Of a stretch of DNA of 64,000 nucleotides, positions 1 to 14,200 are shown in pieces; positions within the stretch are counted from its first letter, which is position 1, and each line of letters starts with the position of its first letter. Origin of the DNA: Sisyra terminalis (taxonomy: Eukaryota > Arthropoda > Insecta > Neuroptera > Sisyridae); assembly GCA_958496175.1 (NCBI GenBank), contig OY292279.1, positions 4,216,001 to 4,280,000 of the forward strand. The letters are read 5' to 3'. The translations under genes were made by a program, and so were the position numbers. The notes under the pieces were generated by a model. It ran no database searches. It was not told the DNA's origin and was given only the letters and a program-made list of their open reading frames with translations.

Positions 1-1002
1 TTTAATGCTCTACAAAAAAGGTATTCTATATTTTTTCCGTAAGCCTCACCATTTGAAAGATATTAAGGATTTAATTTTGATTATTTTAAGACAAATTTCA
101 TTTTGGTTTATGAATTTTATAACGCGACAATAAATGACTCTTATACAATGCACAATACAAATTTTTGTTGGAAATTAACTGCTCTACAAAAATGGTTTCG
201 TATGTTTTGGCGATTAAATTAACCGTTCAAAAGATATTCATCATCAAACTTTCATGTGTACGGATTTTAAAAGTTTTTGATGAGATATTCGAATAATTTC
301 AATTTAATTTATAACTTTCTTTTTTTGTCATTAATATAAGTATTATTTGAGTTGTATTTTCAAAATTTTGAAAATTTTTCTTCAATTATTTTAAACATTT
401 CATTTTTAATCATTAGAAATCACTTTTATTTATGTATAGATACTGATTGATTTATGAATTAATTGGTTCACAGTAGGTATACTTACCGTAGGTATACGAA
501 ATAGACCATACTCTTTTTAGATATTTATAAATATTTTTTGAAAATTAATTGATTATTATATATAACTATTTTATTCTAAGTAACAGTTTATTAAATGTGT
601 CTTTTTAAAGTTGACAAAATAGTGTTTTCAGGTATGATTATGTTTTTCGTAAAAGAAAATAATTTTCATATGCCACTACAAATAGTAAATCTGAAAAGAA
701 AATATAATCTACACCTACGTTACGCAGACGAAGTCGCGGGAATCAGCTAGTTTTTACAAATATTTTGCTTAACAAGTAATTCTTCGTAAACAATTACTCA
801 TTCCGAAAAAACCTATTAATATTTCTATTAATATTTTCCCTTCCAGGCATGTGATAAACATTTTCGTGATCTATTTTTATTGCTTCGACATTTTCGTATA
901 AAAAGCCTGTGAATTACTTGTTGACACGTTTGTAAAACATGAAGTAATCGTTGCCAGTGTTGAAAACAAGGGACTTCTTTCATTCAGGGACTTCTTTCCC
1001 CA
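1..1002. other. Gene-poor AT-rich DNA with a retroelement-end-like tail
   Basis: No coding exon is supported here. Around 708-750 the sequence reads ACGTTACGCAGACGAAG followed by TCGCGGGAATCAGCTAG. This is the kind of 3' end seen on RTE-type retroelements in insects, and it recurs inverted near 27115-27150. The rest is simple AT-rich sequence. Confidence 0.4.
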
Positions 1003-1278
1003 TCAATAACATTCACTGTATGGCCCAGCGTTGAAGACTTGAAGACCCAATGATAAACGCATGCGATTAAAAGGATCAAAGACCATTGTACCGAATTGTG
1101 GCCCCAAACAGGCCTGAAATATATTAATTTTTAATGGAACTCGTGAGTTATGGCTCTTTATTTTTAATTTTAAGTGGACCCATAAGTAATTCCGGAACGC
1201 TGGAAAATCTTCCGCTGGAAATTTTAGATCTACAAGTGTTGGATTGGATTTTTCAAGGAAAACCGTGATAACATCCAA
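1003..1278 (-). pseudogene. Possible fragment of a DNA-transposase-like protein
   Basis: A 91-codon open stretch on the minus strand ends at a TGA-type stop after the motif FDPFNRMRLSLGLQVFN. That motif loosely resembles the segment of THAP/P-element-type transposases where a short F-x-x-M-R-V-x-x-A-x-Q-x-F pattern occurs. An internal ATTTCAG before GCCTGTTTGG could be a splice acceptor. No DDE residues or THAP zinc finger is visible nearby, and the match is by eye only. It could equally be chance open sequence or the last exon of an unknown gene. Confidence 0.22.
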
Positions 1279-1905
1279 AACGCGGAAGAATTTTTAATTA
1301 TTGCCAATGTGTCAAATCATTAACATTTCTTCAAACGATTTTTTATGCCAACTGAATGAAAAGTAGCCAAGTCTCAAAAGGCAAGGTAACAATTTCATAA
1401 CACTATTACTGTTTTTTATAAAAGAAATATAAAAAAGGAGCGAAATTATCATAGTAAATTATTCTTGCATTGATTTCTCAATAGATGCGGGAATTTGTTG
1501 CGAAAATTTGCATTGTGCAATAAAGAAAAGACCCCGAAATCCGTGAGTTGAGGTAATTAGGTAATTAGAATTGCATCAATTAATATTGTGGCTGGTTGTA
1601 AAGAGGAAACTGTCCGTTTTTTTTTTACATTGATTAAAAAACAAGCCCTCGCCTCTGGCAAATTGTTTCAAATTGGTCGAGGACAAATTCAATTAAAAGT
1701 ATTGTAGATGGATAGTGAATGGGTTACGATTTAATAATCATCCAATGTAAGGATTGTCATTTGGCCTCTCTTGCCCCTTATAAACGTTTTAGGTACCTTT
1801 ATCATCATTATCATATTAAACCAAAGGTTACTGACAATGCCAAAGTCAAAGTCAATGAACAAACTCATCATTGTAGTCCATTTTATATTAATTGAAAAGT
1901 TTCCA

Positions 1906-2073
1906 GCAATATTTCTGCGATAAAAAACCCTTGGAACTTAAAATAAGACTCGAAACTTCTGAAAGAAATCAGCGTTTTGAAGATTTTCATATTGCCACCA
2001 AAGTTCAACAGAGATCGAGGAAGATTCCAAGGATGTTTCCTACAAGAAGCGGAAGAAAAGATGAAAGAAAAAC
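1906..2073 (+). CDS. Orphan exon-like segment, function unknown
   Basis: A segment opens after a TTTCCAG acceptor and closes at a CG|GTAAAT donor, with only one frame open throughout (about 55 codons). The peptide is strongly basic (K/R-rich, with RSRKIPR and SGRKDERK) and I do not recognise it. No flanking exon was found. Splice-like ends plus a single open frame make it a candidate exon, but AT-rich DNA produces these often. Confidence 0.2.
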
Positions 2074-2159
2074 GGTAAATATTTGAATTTTCTTTAGCAC
2101 CAGTACATCTAGGATTGCCAACTTTAAATTACAGGAAAATCCAAATCAAAAAAGGTCTT

Positions 2160-2520
2160 GTAGACCAAATCGCGAAGATCAATATTAAACGAGATATTAA
2201 GCCTTGAATTGATTTTTCTGTGAAATTTTTGCCGATCATTTATTTAAACTTATTAAAATCTTTTTTTCTTTCTCTGTAATATTATATGTTTTGTTCAATG
2301 TATTTTTTCAAGACTAGAAAAGTAGGATATGATAAATATCTTACATTATTAAAGCTTATATTTAAAGAATCTTGAAAAAATAATGAATTTGCGAGTTTCT
2401 GCATAAAACTTTATAAAGATTTTAATAAGTTTAAATCAATGATCGGCAAAAATTTCACAGAAAAATCAATTCAAGGCTTAATATCTCGTTTAATATTGAT
2501 CTTCGCGATTTGGTCTACAC
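2160..2520. repeat. Foldback (inverted repeat) element
   Basis: About 105 bp at 2160-2265 (beginning TAGACCAAATCGCGAAGATC) returns as its reverse complement at about 2407-2520, around a spacer of roughly 140 bp. The arms are nearly identical. No coding capacity is visible. This is typical of a foldback/MITE insertion. Confidence 0.75.
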
Positions 2521-2842
2521 GAACTTTTTTGTAGGAAATCAAATTCTCTACAAGTTTTTCATTTATAATTTTTCCGTGGCTCTTGTTATTTACGAGATAA
2601 ATGCAAAAAAAACGCGAATTTTATGGAAAAATCAGGTTCAGCGGCCCGTACTACCTCACCGATGTGAGTTACGACTTTGTCGCAATGGGCAGTTTTGTAG
2701 AGCGTTTAATTCTGAGAAAAAACCATCGTCGGTAAAAGCGATCCCATGAAATGCCGCTGAGATATAGAAATTTAAAAATAAAAAATCAGAGTTTCCGTGT
2801 ATTTTCAATGGGAAATCTTTACACGTCTTGGTCGAGGACTTA

Positions 2843-2945
2843 AAATTAATATTAAGGGCTCAAACTTTCAGGGATTTTTTTTTTTGGTATTTCCAACAAA
2901 ATTTCACAATGGGACAAAAAAAGTAAAAAGAAAATCACCCTAATC
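2843..2945. repeat. Dispersed repeat, second copy at 27720-27830
   Basis: The word AGGGCTCAAACTTTCAGGGA, then a T-run, GGTATTTCCAACAAAATTTC and AATCACCCTAA, occurs here and again at 27720-27830 in the same orientation with few changes. It is probably the terminal part of a dispersed transposon. Confidence 0.65.
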
Positions 2946-5900
2946 TATACATAAATAAAAAGTATCGCCAAGTTCAATAAAGTTGGTCTTAATTATGACT
3001 AAAAAAAGTTGAAAGTTATCAAAATACTCGCGTCAAAATAACAGAAGTCAAGGGTCCAGATTTTTGAATATTAGTAGGAATCCCATCTCATTGTTTCCAT
3101 TCCCGAATGAACCTTTTTCCAAAAACTATTGCACTATTGCAATGTACAACACAACCACGAAATTGAAATTTGTACAAAGGCACGAAACCCAGTTCTTCTA
3201 TAATCAAGTATAACCATTATGTATCTATAAACTAATTATTAAATATCTGGATTTCAACTATATAATTAAACCATATTGGATAGCCCAGAGTTCACCATAC
3301 ACGATTTGGCGTATGCCGTTTGTTCTGGAAGAGCATTTTAAATTTCTTTTATCATTATGGCTTACGGTAAAAACGTCGGTATTTTCTTTTAGTTGGCCGA
3401 ATTTCAAGGGGTATTCGCTCACTAATGTAATTATTTCAGATTTTCATGTTTACAATATGTGAAAGCCAAAAAACTTAAAGCTTATTTGTAAACTTAAATT
3501 AACCTTTTTCAGATATATTTATCAGTTTAAATTTTTAAGTAGACCCCAAGTTTTTGTTTCTAATAATAAACCAACATTGTTTTATTTTAAGCGATAAAAC
3601 GTTTCGTCTATAACGAACATACTTTGATAATTAAATTTGAAATTTCGATTGTTTATTAGACGTTATGCCGTACAAACTTTGTACAATTTTTCACTCTTTT
3701 AGGGGAGGAATTATCAAAAACCCTTTCTTATTATATATCTGCATCGTAAAAGAAAAACATTTTCCAAATTTCATCGACACAAATATGCATTTTTTTATTG
3801 GAAAATACAATGTCAAAGGAAAAAAATTATGACCTTTATTTTGATTATCATGACTAAAAAACAATTCGATATCGCACATTTTAACGTTGTACATACAAAA
3901 TTGTTGGAAATAGATAAAAAGCGTGGAAGGAAATTCGAATATTTTATTTATTTTCAATAACAATAATTGATTTTCAAATTTATCTAAATACCGAAGACTA
4001 GTTGCTTTGGAAGATTTTATTTTTTGATTGATAATGAAATGTATGACAAAAAATTGCTCCCTTATTGTTTAATAATTGCTTCAGGACACAATTGGTTCAT
4101 AAAAAATAAATTTTAAACAAGTTTGTTGAAAAACAAACAAAAATTAAAAACTGCCTTTTTGGTATTTGGTATAAGACTACCTAAACTTTCATACTAATTA
4201 AGTGAAATGACGTTATTTAAAATACTGTAGTTAAAATGATATTACAAAAACAGAAACTTATTATTAATTAATTATTTATTTATTAATTACACTTAATAAA
4301 TTCAAAATTTCGATAGAATTAATAATAACAATAGTTGATCCTTTTTCTTAAATAAAAATCAAAAAAAAAAAAACTTTGTGTACTATCACCCCAACATGTT
4401 GGTAGTTCAAAATCATCATTATTTTAATTTTATTGTTTTTAGTTTTCCAGTGGTGGCCATATTAGTTTTACTAGGCGCAGATATTTTTTAGCACTTTTAA
4501 GGGTTTGCGGAAACTTGATTATCTCAGGCCCTATTTGTCCTATCAAAATGAAATTAAAAGCAGTGGGTTCACCAAAATATAAGCTATAAATTTGTAACAA
4601 GACGTTTTCACCTAAATGTAATTCTAAGGGGTGAAATTTCAGCCTAAAGTTTTAGCTCTCATTTGTAAAAACTCCAAATTTCACGGAAAGATTGTGAAGG
4701 AAGGCAAAGAGTCTACACGTTAAAACTTTTTTTACAAACATTTAGGTACTAGTTGTATTCAAAAATAAAATTTGAAGTCTGAAACTTTAAGCCTTTTTAA
4801 AATAAAAACTAACAAAATTTGGAACTTTTAAAAATTTGGAATTTTCTGAGCTCAATATCTCTGGTGGGGGACCAGATAAAAATCTGAAATATCACCCCAT
4901 TATAGTACTGTATGATAGTATTATGCACCTAAAATTTGGAGTTTGAGATTTGACTAGGAGCAGAGGTATTTCATGCAGAAAATGTCAAAATAATGCATAC
5001 TTCAGTAGGTGAATATAATTTATTTAACCATCTGATATGTGACATATATTTGGCAAAAGGGACATTTTACACAAAATAACATATACTCTGTGCTAACTGT
5101 TATTCATATCTTAAATTTAAAACATATACTTCTTTCTGAAAGTTAAAACAATTTTACACATTTCTGGTTAAATTTTCTGTAATTTCCCTTTTTATTTTAC
5201 TACGAAACAATATTTTTTCTAAATTTTCCTGCGGTTTTTGTAACGACCTGTCGTTAAAAACCCTCTTTGCTTAACATTTTACAAAATCAATGCTTAAATA
5301 TTTAATTTTTCCTTTAATTTTAATTCACAAACCTCTACGAACAATTTTCCATCGATTGGCCAGAGAAAAATTTGTTGCCAAATTATTAAAAGGTAACTTA
5401 TTGGCTTTATAGAAATATTAAGTTATAATGTTTAAAAGTTTCCAATAACAAAGATATTTCATTTCAAAAATTTCATTTATTAAAATATTTCACACTTTCG
5501 AATCAATCCAACATTTTTAAGCTACCAAAAAATTATTACATAGTCTAATATTAACATAATATTAATCACATTCCCAATTTCGAGAAAATTTTCCGCAACC
5601 AAGTATTATGGGTGTGAAAATCGTGCATCAACTTAATATTCAACGTTCCAACAATTTGTTTTACGACCCATCCAATAATAATAAAACTCAATTTTATTTC
5701 TTAATATTAACGATTAGTATAATAACGGGGTAATACACGGAAAACAATAACAGTAAATTAAAAGGCTTTCAAAGCTCAATTTTGAAAGCTCCAATTAAAC
5801 CGGTTAGCTATTCAAATTCTAATTTTCTAAATGGATTTTTTTATTCGGTCGTTATACTACCACGCTTGAAAATTTTCCTTTTGTGAAAAATTGTGACAAT

Positions 5901-8277
5901 GGAATGAAAATTTCCATCGCTAAATGTGGTGTATAGTCATTCGCATATTTCCGGATGGTTGCACCCTTATTTTATTTTTTTTTTCTTTCCTGTTAATTTT
6001 CATTGTACGATTGGGCCACTCCCGGTTTACGACACAATTCTTGCTTCAATTCCGCACACGAAACTCGGTCAATGTCACAAAATTTATAAAATTTCCAACG
6101 TGGAAATTTTCCAAATATCAAAGACGCAATCCAAATATTCAAATGGCTGTTTTTTTCTACATTTTCCTGTGGAAATCTGTGACCTTATTCCAGACGTTGG
6201 CATTTAAAGTAAAAGGGCACAGTGGGATGAAATGTGGGGGCCAGGTGGAGAAGCAATAGTCAGAGCTTTTGTAATTACATTATACGATAACACGCGAATT
6301 CCACATTGTCCAGATATAACTTTCCCAAAAAATTATTTATGATGAATTGCATGGAAAATTTACAATCTAATTAGGCTAATGGACAATTTTGGATCTTCAC
6401 CCGATTCATGGTAACAGATTTCAAATGAGATTCACAAATCTAGGTTGTTCAACTCGAAGGAGTGGTCCCGGTCTTCCTGCTCATTTCCATCTACGTATAT
6501 TGTCATTAATTCAAGTCAAATATTGATCTTTAATGGGTATTTGTATGCATTAATAATGCATAATTTGCAACAGTAAAAAACCGAAGCTTTCAGTATTGAA
6601 TTTCGATTAAAAGTTCAGTCTTACAATACCAATACGTTGAAATTATGGAATTTCTTGCTTTATATCCACTGACATTACTGGAATGTTTAGTTACGAATTT
6701 TGAGATTTTCTTCAATAATTTTGCCAAGTTTTCCAAGTGATTCGATCTAAAAAAGAGTAAAATTTTAAAATATTTTCAAAGAAGTTCACAGTTCAAAAGA
6801 TTCAAATACCGTTAAGAAAAAAAATGGGCCTCCAATTTCCCATTTGGTTGACCTCTTTATTGCCCATTTTATTGCTTCGATCATTCATCACTTGAAGAAT
6901 TATACGAACATTTGGCTAAATCCACCTCGATCCGATTTTTAACAATCTGATCTATAAATACTCGATGGATCATAAGGCCTATATACGATCTACAAAAGCA
7001 TTGAAATCGGTGATTGAAAAGCCTAATTATACGGACACATGGCTTCTAAATTCTATACACAAAAATCTATTTATAATTCTAAACATAATATTTTCAAGAT
7101 TGTTCACGGTACTCATTAGATTATGAATTATAGAATGGTTTTTACCGAAAAACTTGGCATCTCATTGAAAATCTGATTTTCTTTTTTGCTCCAATGCATT
7201 AACGTAAGCGAACTAGGTCAAAAGTGAAATGAAAGATATGTCACGGAAAAGCTAAGAGAAAAACAACGAGAGAAGGCGTTTCCTATGGAATACATATGCC
7301 TTTCTCTTTTTTACCACACAGAAATAATACGGGAAAAACAAGAAGAGATATACGATTTGACATAGAAGTGAAGGAATTCAGGCATCTTCTGTGATCCTAA
7401 TAGTTAAAATTCATCGTTGTCTTACCCCTTTACTAAAAGGTGGCATTCCTTGCTGTTCCCACTTTCGATTTCATGCCACATGTGAATTCTCGGAATTCCT
7501 TTTGGAATTCTTGACTCATGTTAGCCGGATAGGGTTCAACTAAAAATCCAGCAACGTCTGTCAGTCATTTGGAAATGGACTGTTGATTGGAATCGTTTAT
7601 GGTTTCCTGGTGAATTAGTTTCGATATGTACCAAACTTGACTGCTATCACGAAATTTTCGTTCACGGTTAACTCAATTTAGCTTTAGTCGCAACTAGATC
7701 AAATGCTTTGAGGAAATTAGATAGTAAAGGTTTGATTAATTTTTTGATTATAATTGGGTGGGAATTATTTTTGTCGTGAAATCTCATGTGTTCCTAGTAA
7801 GTGTTGTCACTCGTTTTCCAATAACAAGTAATTGATGCAAAAAAAATGTCGGGGTAGGCTTGAAAACCGGGAAGTTATAGGCTCCTGATCCAAAGATAGT
7901 CGCAATATCCAAAAAATTCACGCTTGGTTAGACATGAAAACTGGTTTTCTTTAATTTAACCGTCCCGCAGGCCGGTTGCATCCAAGTGGGTTACGGGGGG
8001 GTGGTAAAGGAAAAAAAGTATATTGGATTCGAATTAAAACAACCTGTCAGGGAAATCAAACAATCAGGCGGGTATGTGTGGAATTACCTGGCCGGTAGGT
8101 TATTACCTAGCCTACTACGTTTTTCAAAGAACTTCGCCGGCCATGGGCAACACCTATCCACATGGGCTCCTAATACCAACGGCTAGTAATTTAAGTTTTA
8201 CTTTTACTTTTGGCTTCGACCACGTGCTCTTGACATTGAAAAATTCACTTTCATTTTCAACATTTATTTCATCTCAT
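2946..8277. other. Intergenic, no supported gene
   Basis: The open stretches here (for example 5924-6259) overlap in two frames, are T-rich and show no family features. No RNA gene or clear transposon was recognised. This is probably intergenic DNA downstream of the minus-strand acyltransferase gene. Confidence 0.5.
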
Positions 8278-11200
8278 TTAAAAAATACAACGTAATTCAA
8301 ACCCTTGATTTTCGACTCCAGATTCTTCCCGTCTTTTTAAATAATCCCAGAATTTATTTTCCAAAATAAAAATCGGTTGTTCAATCCCCAAAAAAACAAC
8401 CACTCCAACCACACATGTCAAAAACAAATCCGGAATCGAATCGCAAGTCTAAAAAAAGTAAAAAATTTTACTAAAAACAATAATTAAATAAAACTCCTGA
8501 TACTTACAGATTGAAATTGGGAAAAATATGTATTAGTCCGTAGATATCCCAATCGCATAATCAACACCAGAAAACTAAACAAATACATTCCATAGGATAT
8601 CTTTACAAATGGTTGCCAAATGGGTAACGACAGAAACGAGTTTATAGGCCCTGAAAAAGTATTAGGATTACATAAGTTGGTCTTGTCAAATCAATTTCAA
8701 TACATACCTCCATATCCAAAATGGCAAGATACAATCACCCAGGCCAACCCCACACTCCAAAAAGTACGAGAAAACGATGTAAAAAATAAATCGGTAGCCT
8801 CGTTAAATTTATAATCGACTTGTACGAACGGATAAATTCCTAAAACTACCCCTAATAATGCGCCCAAAGCCACCACCCACAACACCAATGCAAAAAACTG
8901 AAAAAAGAACAAGTTAATTTCAAAAAAAAAAAAATATTAAAAAAACCATCCCTTACTTTATTATAATATAATTCTTTATTTTTTTTGTAGATGTAAAATC
9001 CAACAAAGAGTCCCACAAACCATGGGGTGGCTCTTGCATGTGTGGTTTGGTAGTAGGATTGATTCCATTCTTTAACTTTCCTACAAAAAAATCGTGGAAA
9101 ATGAAATTTATTAGTGAAATCCCTAAAAGTGCGTTGAAAACCGAAAGGATTAAGTCCTAAACATGATTTCCACCACAAAAAAATTGCCACCTGGGGGGGC
9201 TTCGCCCCCCAAAATTGATTTTTCGAAAAAAAAAAGTATTTTTTCATCATTACTTTTAAACCGGGCCAGATACAAAAAAAATAGTAATTATCAAAATGAA
9301 AGTTGAGGAAATTTGCTACAAAAAAGGTCCTTAAACAATTTCCTGTATTTGCCATAGTTAACGTAAAAATTACGGTTGAAAAACCAGCCAAAATATTTAA
9401 TTGTGACCTAAATTTTCTTATTGGGGAAAGTTCTAAAAGTTACTAGAATTTTAGTAATTTTTTGTTTCAAATATTGAAGAAACTAACTCTTAATCTTCAA
9501 ATGTTAAGTTACGAATGGATTAGACCCTAAACATGATTTCCACCACAAAAAATTCGTCCTTCACCCCCCAAAATTGATTCATCAAAAAAAAAAATTAATA
9601 TTCTTTCATCATAACTTTTAAACCATGCTAGATACCAAAAAAATAGTCATTATCAAAATGAAAGTTGAAGAATTTGCCTAAAAAAAAGGTCCTTTAACAT
9701 TTTCCTGTATTTGCCATAGTTAACGTGAAAATCATGGTTGAAAATAAACATTTTAAATAATCGTGTTGATATTTTTTAAAATTACTAACATTAAAAACCA
9801 GCCTAAAGATTTAATTGTGATCCAAGTTTTCTTATCGGGGAAAGTTCTAAAAGTTACTAGAATTTTAGTAATTTTTTGTTTCAAATATTGAAGAACTTAA
9901 CTCTTAATCATCAAATGTTAACTTTTCTTTCAGGATTATAAAGCAATTTGAGATTTAATAGATTTCTAGTAATTTTTTAATTGGGGCCACTAAATGTTGA
10001 ATTTTTCTGGTGAAAAATCGTCAATGATAAATGCATTTTTTTAACTTTTCAATGGAAATATTCTAAGAATCTAAAGATTCATTGTAATCTCGAATTCCAG
10101 GGATAAAATTAAAATTTTAAACATATTTTAAAAAATATATAATTTAGTGGTAGTTTTTTTATTTTCTATAAGTACATATCGATGGTGTCGATGGTACACA
10201 AGTGGTAAGTGTAATTAACGAAACAAGAAGATTCCCGTGATCGTATATGAAGATATTGACGACTTTGGTATCATTGGAGAAAAAATTTATTTTCTGAAAT
10301 CGACAACAATTTTTGGCTAAACTGTGGCATTTATGAAAAATTGATAAGAAATCTTTTTTGTCGGAAATATCCTCAGCTTTCATTTTGATAATAACTATTT
10401 TATTCGTATCTGGCACGGTTTAAAAGTTATAATGAAAAACGCAAATTTTTTTTGGGAGTCAATTTGGGTGGAAGAACATAGAGCTTTCCGGTGACGGATT
10501 TTCTGGTGGAAATTATGTTTAGTTTTTCGTGAGGGCATATCCTTGAACAATTGAACTAAAGAAAAGGTTCTTTAACAATTTCCTGTATTTGCCTTAGTTA
10601 ACGTGAAAATGATGATTGAAAATTTTCAATTTCAAAAATCGTATTACATTATTGTTGATATTTCTGAAAATTACTGACATTCTATAAAAAATCAGGAGCC
10701 AAATGATTTAATTGTGACCCAAGTTTTCTTATTAGGGAAAGTTCTAAAAATTACTAGAATTTTAGTAATTTTTTGGTTCAAATATTGAAGAACTTAACTC
10801 TTAATCATCAAATGTTATCTTACTATCAAAAACTAATTTCAGAGTCATAAAGCAATTTGAAATTTAAAAGATATCTAGTAACTTTTAGTTGGGGTCACTA
10901 ATGTTGAATTTTCCTGGTGGAAAATCGTCAATGATCAATGCATTGTTTTTAACTTTTCAATGGAAATATTCTAAGAATCTAAAGATTCATTGTAATCTCG
11001 AATTCCAGGGATTAAATATTAAAATATGAAATATTTGAACATATTTTAAAAAAATATATAATTTAGTGGTAGTTTTTTTCATTTTCAATGAGTACTTATC
11101 GATGGTACACAAGTGGTAAGTGTAATTAACGAAACAAGAAGATTCCCGTGATCGTATATGAAGATATTGACTTGTTGGTAGTATTGACAACTTTGGCATT

Positions 11201-14200
11201 CTTTGGAAAAGAAATTTATTTTCTGAAATCGATCTGATCTCATGCAAAAGAACACTAGCATTTTCGACAGAAATTTCCGGCCAAACTATGGCATTTATGA
11301 AAAATTGGTAAGATATCTTTTTTGTCGGAAATATCCTCAACTTTCATTTTGATAATAATTATTTTATTCGTATCTGGTACGGTTTAAAAGTTATACTGAA
11401 AAAATCATATTTTTTTGAACGTAGAGCCTTCCGGTGACGGATTTTTTGGTGGAAATTATGATGGGCATATCCTTGAACGATTGTACTAAAGAAATTTAAT
11501 TTTTGGTGAATTTATGTATGCAAATACTTACGGATTTACAGGATTGAGTCCTGCCTCGGAAACTCCACCCAAATACACTGATAACATCACAACCGCTTGA
11601 GAAAGTAACACATAAAATGCAATCACAAAAAGCGCGTGTTTTCGCCACTTTGCAACGGGATAGAGAAACAGTGGAGCCAATAAATATAGCTGGAAATCCA
11701 CGTTGAGATACCACGACGGCATGTAGCACTAAAAAATATTCATTTGAATGTCTTATAACTATGTAAACTTTGGCTGTTGGACCAAAGGAAAGATGAGTTC
11801 AATCTCAAAAAAAATATCTTTAACAATTACCATGCCCAAAGGATAAATATAGTTTTGAATTTGCAAAAGAACAGACCACCATTGAGTTTGACATGGCTTT
11901 ATTTGCAATTGCACCAAATAATTCCACCAAGGACCAGAACCAAGCGAACCGAACATCGTCAAAATAAACACCAACACAACAATTAGAGCAATAGAAATCC
12001 TAAAAAAAAATATTAAATCTTTTAGATATTTACATTTTTTGTTAACTTCAAAGATCCTTTCACTTGCAAATTAATGGATAAAATTAAGTAAAGTAATATG
12101 ATGGGATCGATTTATGTTTTCTTTGCTACCAAAGTCCCACGTTCTTGAAATCTTACCGTAAAAATCGATGGACATAAAAATAGATCCAGGTAAATACATT
12201 AGTTCCTTTGTCCATCATTTTAAAGAATCCCAACGACACCAAAGTACCGCTGAGGACGAAAAATGAGTCGACCGCATATGTGCCACCGTAGATGTATAAT
12301 CCAAAAAAACTAGTCATTACCTAAAAAAAAAAAAGTATTGATTCAAGAAAACGGTGAAAATATTGCAATTGATTGTCCCACTTACGTCCAGTACAGTGAA
12401 ATTATTGATATTCGTTTTCATCAATGCAGAAAGACATAGTCGATGACTCAGGATAATCCAGAGCAAACTTAACACTCGAAGACCATCCAGGCAATTAATG
12501 TTTCCCCGTTTTCTGTCGGTATTAGGTGTCAGCCGAAACAGGAATTTCGAGTTTGTGTACAAAGAAAATATTTGGATTTTCGCTAAAGTTGCTAAAACGA
12601 AAGAAGATTTCCGTTGAAGAAAACATTGTCATTATCGTAACGTAATTTTAAAGTAAAACTGTATAATTAGGATCGTAAAAATATCAATAATTGATTCAAA
12701 TTTATGATAATTGAAATTTGAAATTTTCAAACGAAGTGATTATTACAAACTGTTGTTGATTGTTAACCGAAGTGCTTGAAATATTCGAGTAAAATTTGCA
12801 TTTGGTTCCTAAAAGTATTTATAATAAATTTTATTGCTTTTTAAAAGTCCATAAGTTTATGGCGAATTATTAAATCTTTATTAACGGCTGGAATTTGATC
12901 AAAATAAGTCAAAATTTGTTACTCGGTTGTTTTTAGAACCACCAATTACTAATATAAAGATCTTGAAGTTTTCCGACGTACTTGGAGGTAATTTTGGGCA
13001 TCATCTTCAGAAGATTCTTTGAAATATCGAAAAATGCCCGGAGGGCAGGTTTAATTCTAATTTCTGATATCAGATAAGTATGTTTTAAACTTTAAATTAA
13101 CTTCAATTTTAGTTTTTCAAAAATTTCTCTGAAAAAACGTTTTGGATAAAACGAAAAACGTCTATGGGCTCTAGAAGATGATGTCCATGTCTATCTTCAG
13201 GTGCCTTATGGGCCTCACATTCATCAACATTTACTGAAAAATGATTCTGTGATTTTAAAATACATTTGGTTCAAAATTTAAAAAAAAACTCCAGAAGATG
13301 ATGTCCATGTCTATCACAAGTTACGTCAGAAATTTCATTAATATTACACTCGAAATATTCTGTGTTTTTTATACTTATTTTCCAATGTAAAGTAAATTTT
13401 AAAACCGACAATGAAAACTTTGAACCAAACTTCAGAAGATGACGTCTACGTTTACCTCCAGGTACGCCAAGGAACCTCGTGATCCTTATTTTTGAAACGA
13501 ATGACCTCAATAATCTCTAAATGCGAAATTATAAGTAATTTCAAAGAAAATTTTCAATATACTCCTGGCGAAGAGTTTTCTGGATCACCAGGTGTATGAG
13601 GAAACTTAGCGAACCAAAATTCATAATTGCGACATGAATGAATAAGAGGTTTATATAAGTATAGTGTTCACAAGATTCCTCGGCATATCTTGAGCTAGAC
13701 CTGGACATCATCTTCTGGAGATTCTTTTAAATTTAAATTAAATTAAGTTCGGATTATCAGCCGAGATTTAACAGTCACTGATTAACAGTGTGAGATCCAT
13801 TAAATTCTCTGATTTACCTGAAAGACTTGGACATCATCTCCTAGAGTTTTTTAAAGTTTCTCATTGTATCCAAAGTACTTTTACGATAAAATTATTTAAA
13901 ATTGACGGTTCATTGTAAGTTTTATTTTAATCAAAAGAATCAAAACATTTAAATCGTTTTTTAATTTAGTTTTGTTCGATATTTTAAAGAAACTCCAGAA
14001 GATGATGTCCATATTTATCACAAGTTACGTCGAAAATCTCATCAATATTACATTCGTAATATTCGAAATATCCTTTGTGTTTTTTACACTTATTTTACGT
14101 AAAGTAAATTTTAAAATCGACAATAAAACCTTTGAACAAAACTCCAGAAGATGATGTCTACGTTTACCTCCAGGTACGCCAAGGAACCTCGTGACCCTTA

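Noticed and set aside
5924..6259. 111-codon plus-strand frame
   Set aside because: It is T-rich, Phe-rich by composition, and overlaps another frame of similar length. No family features were seen.
7986..8295. Overlapping open frames just downstream of the NRF-like gene
   Set aside because: Two frames overlap, neither has splice support or family features, and the region follows the terminal exon of the minus-strand gene.
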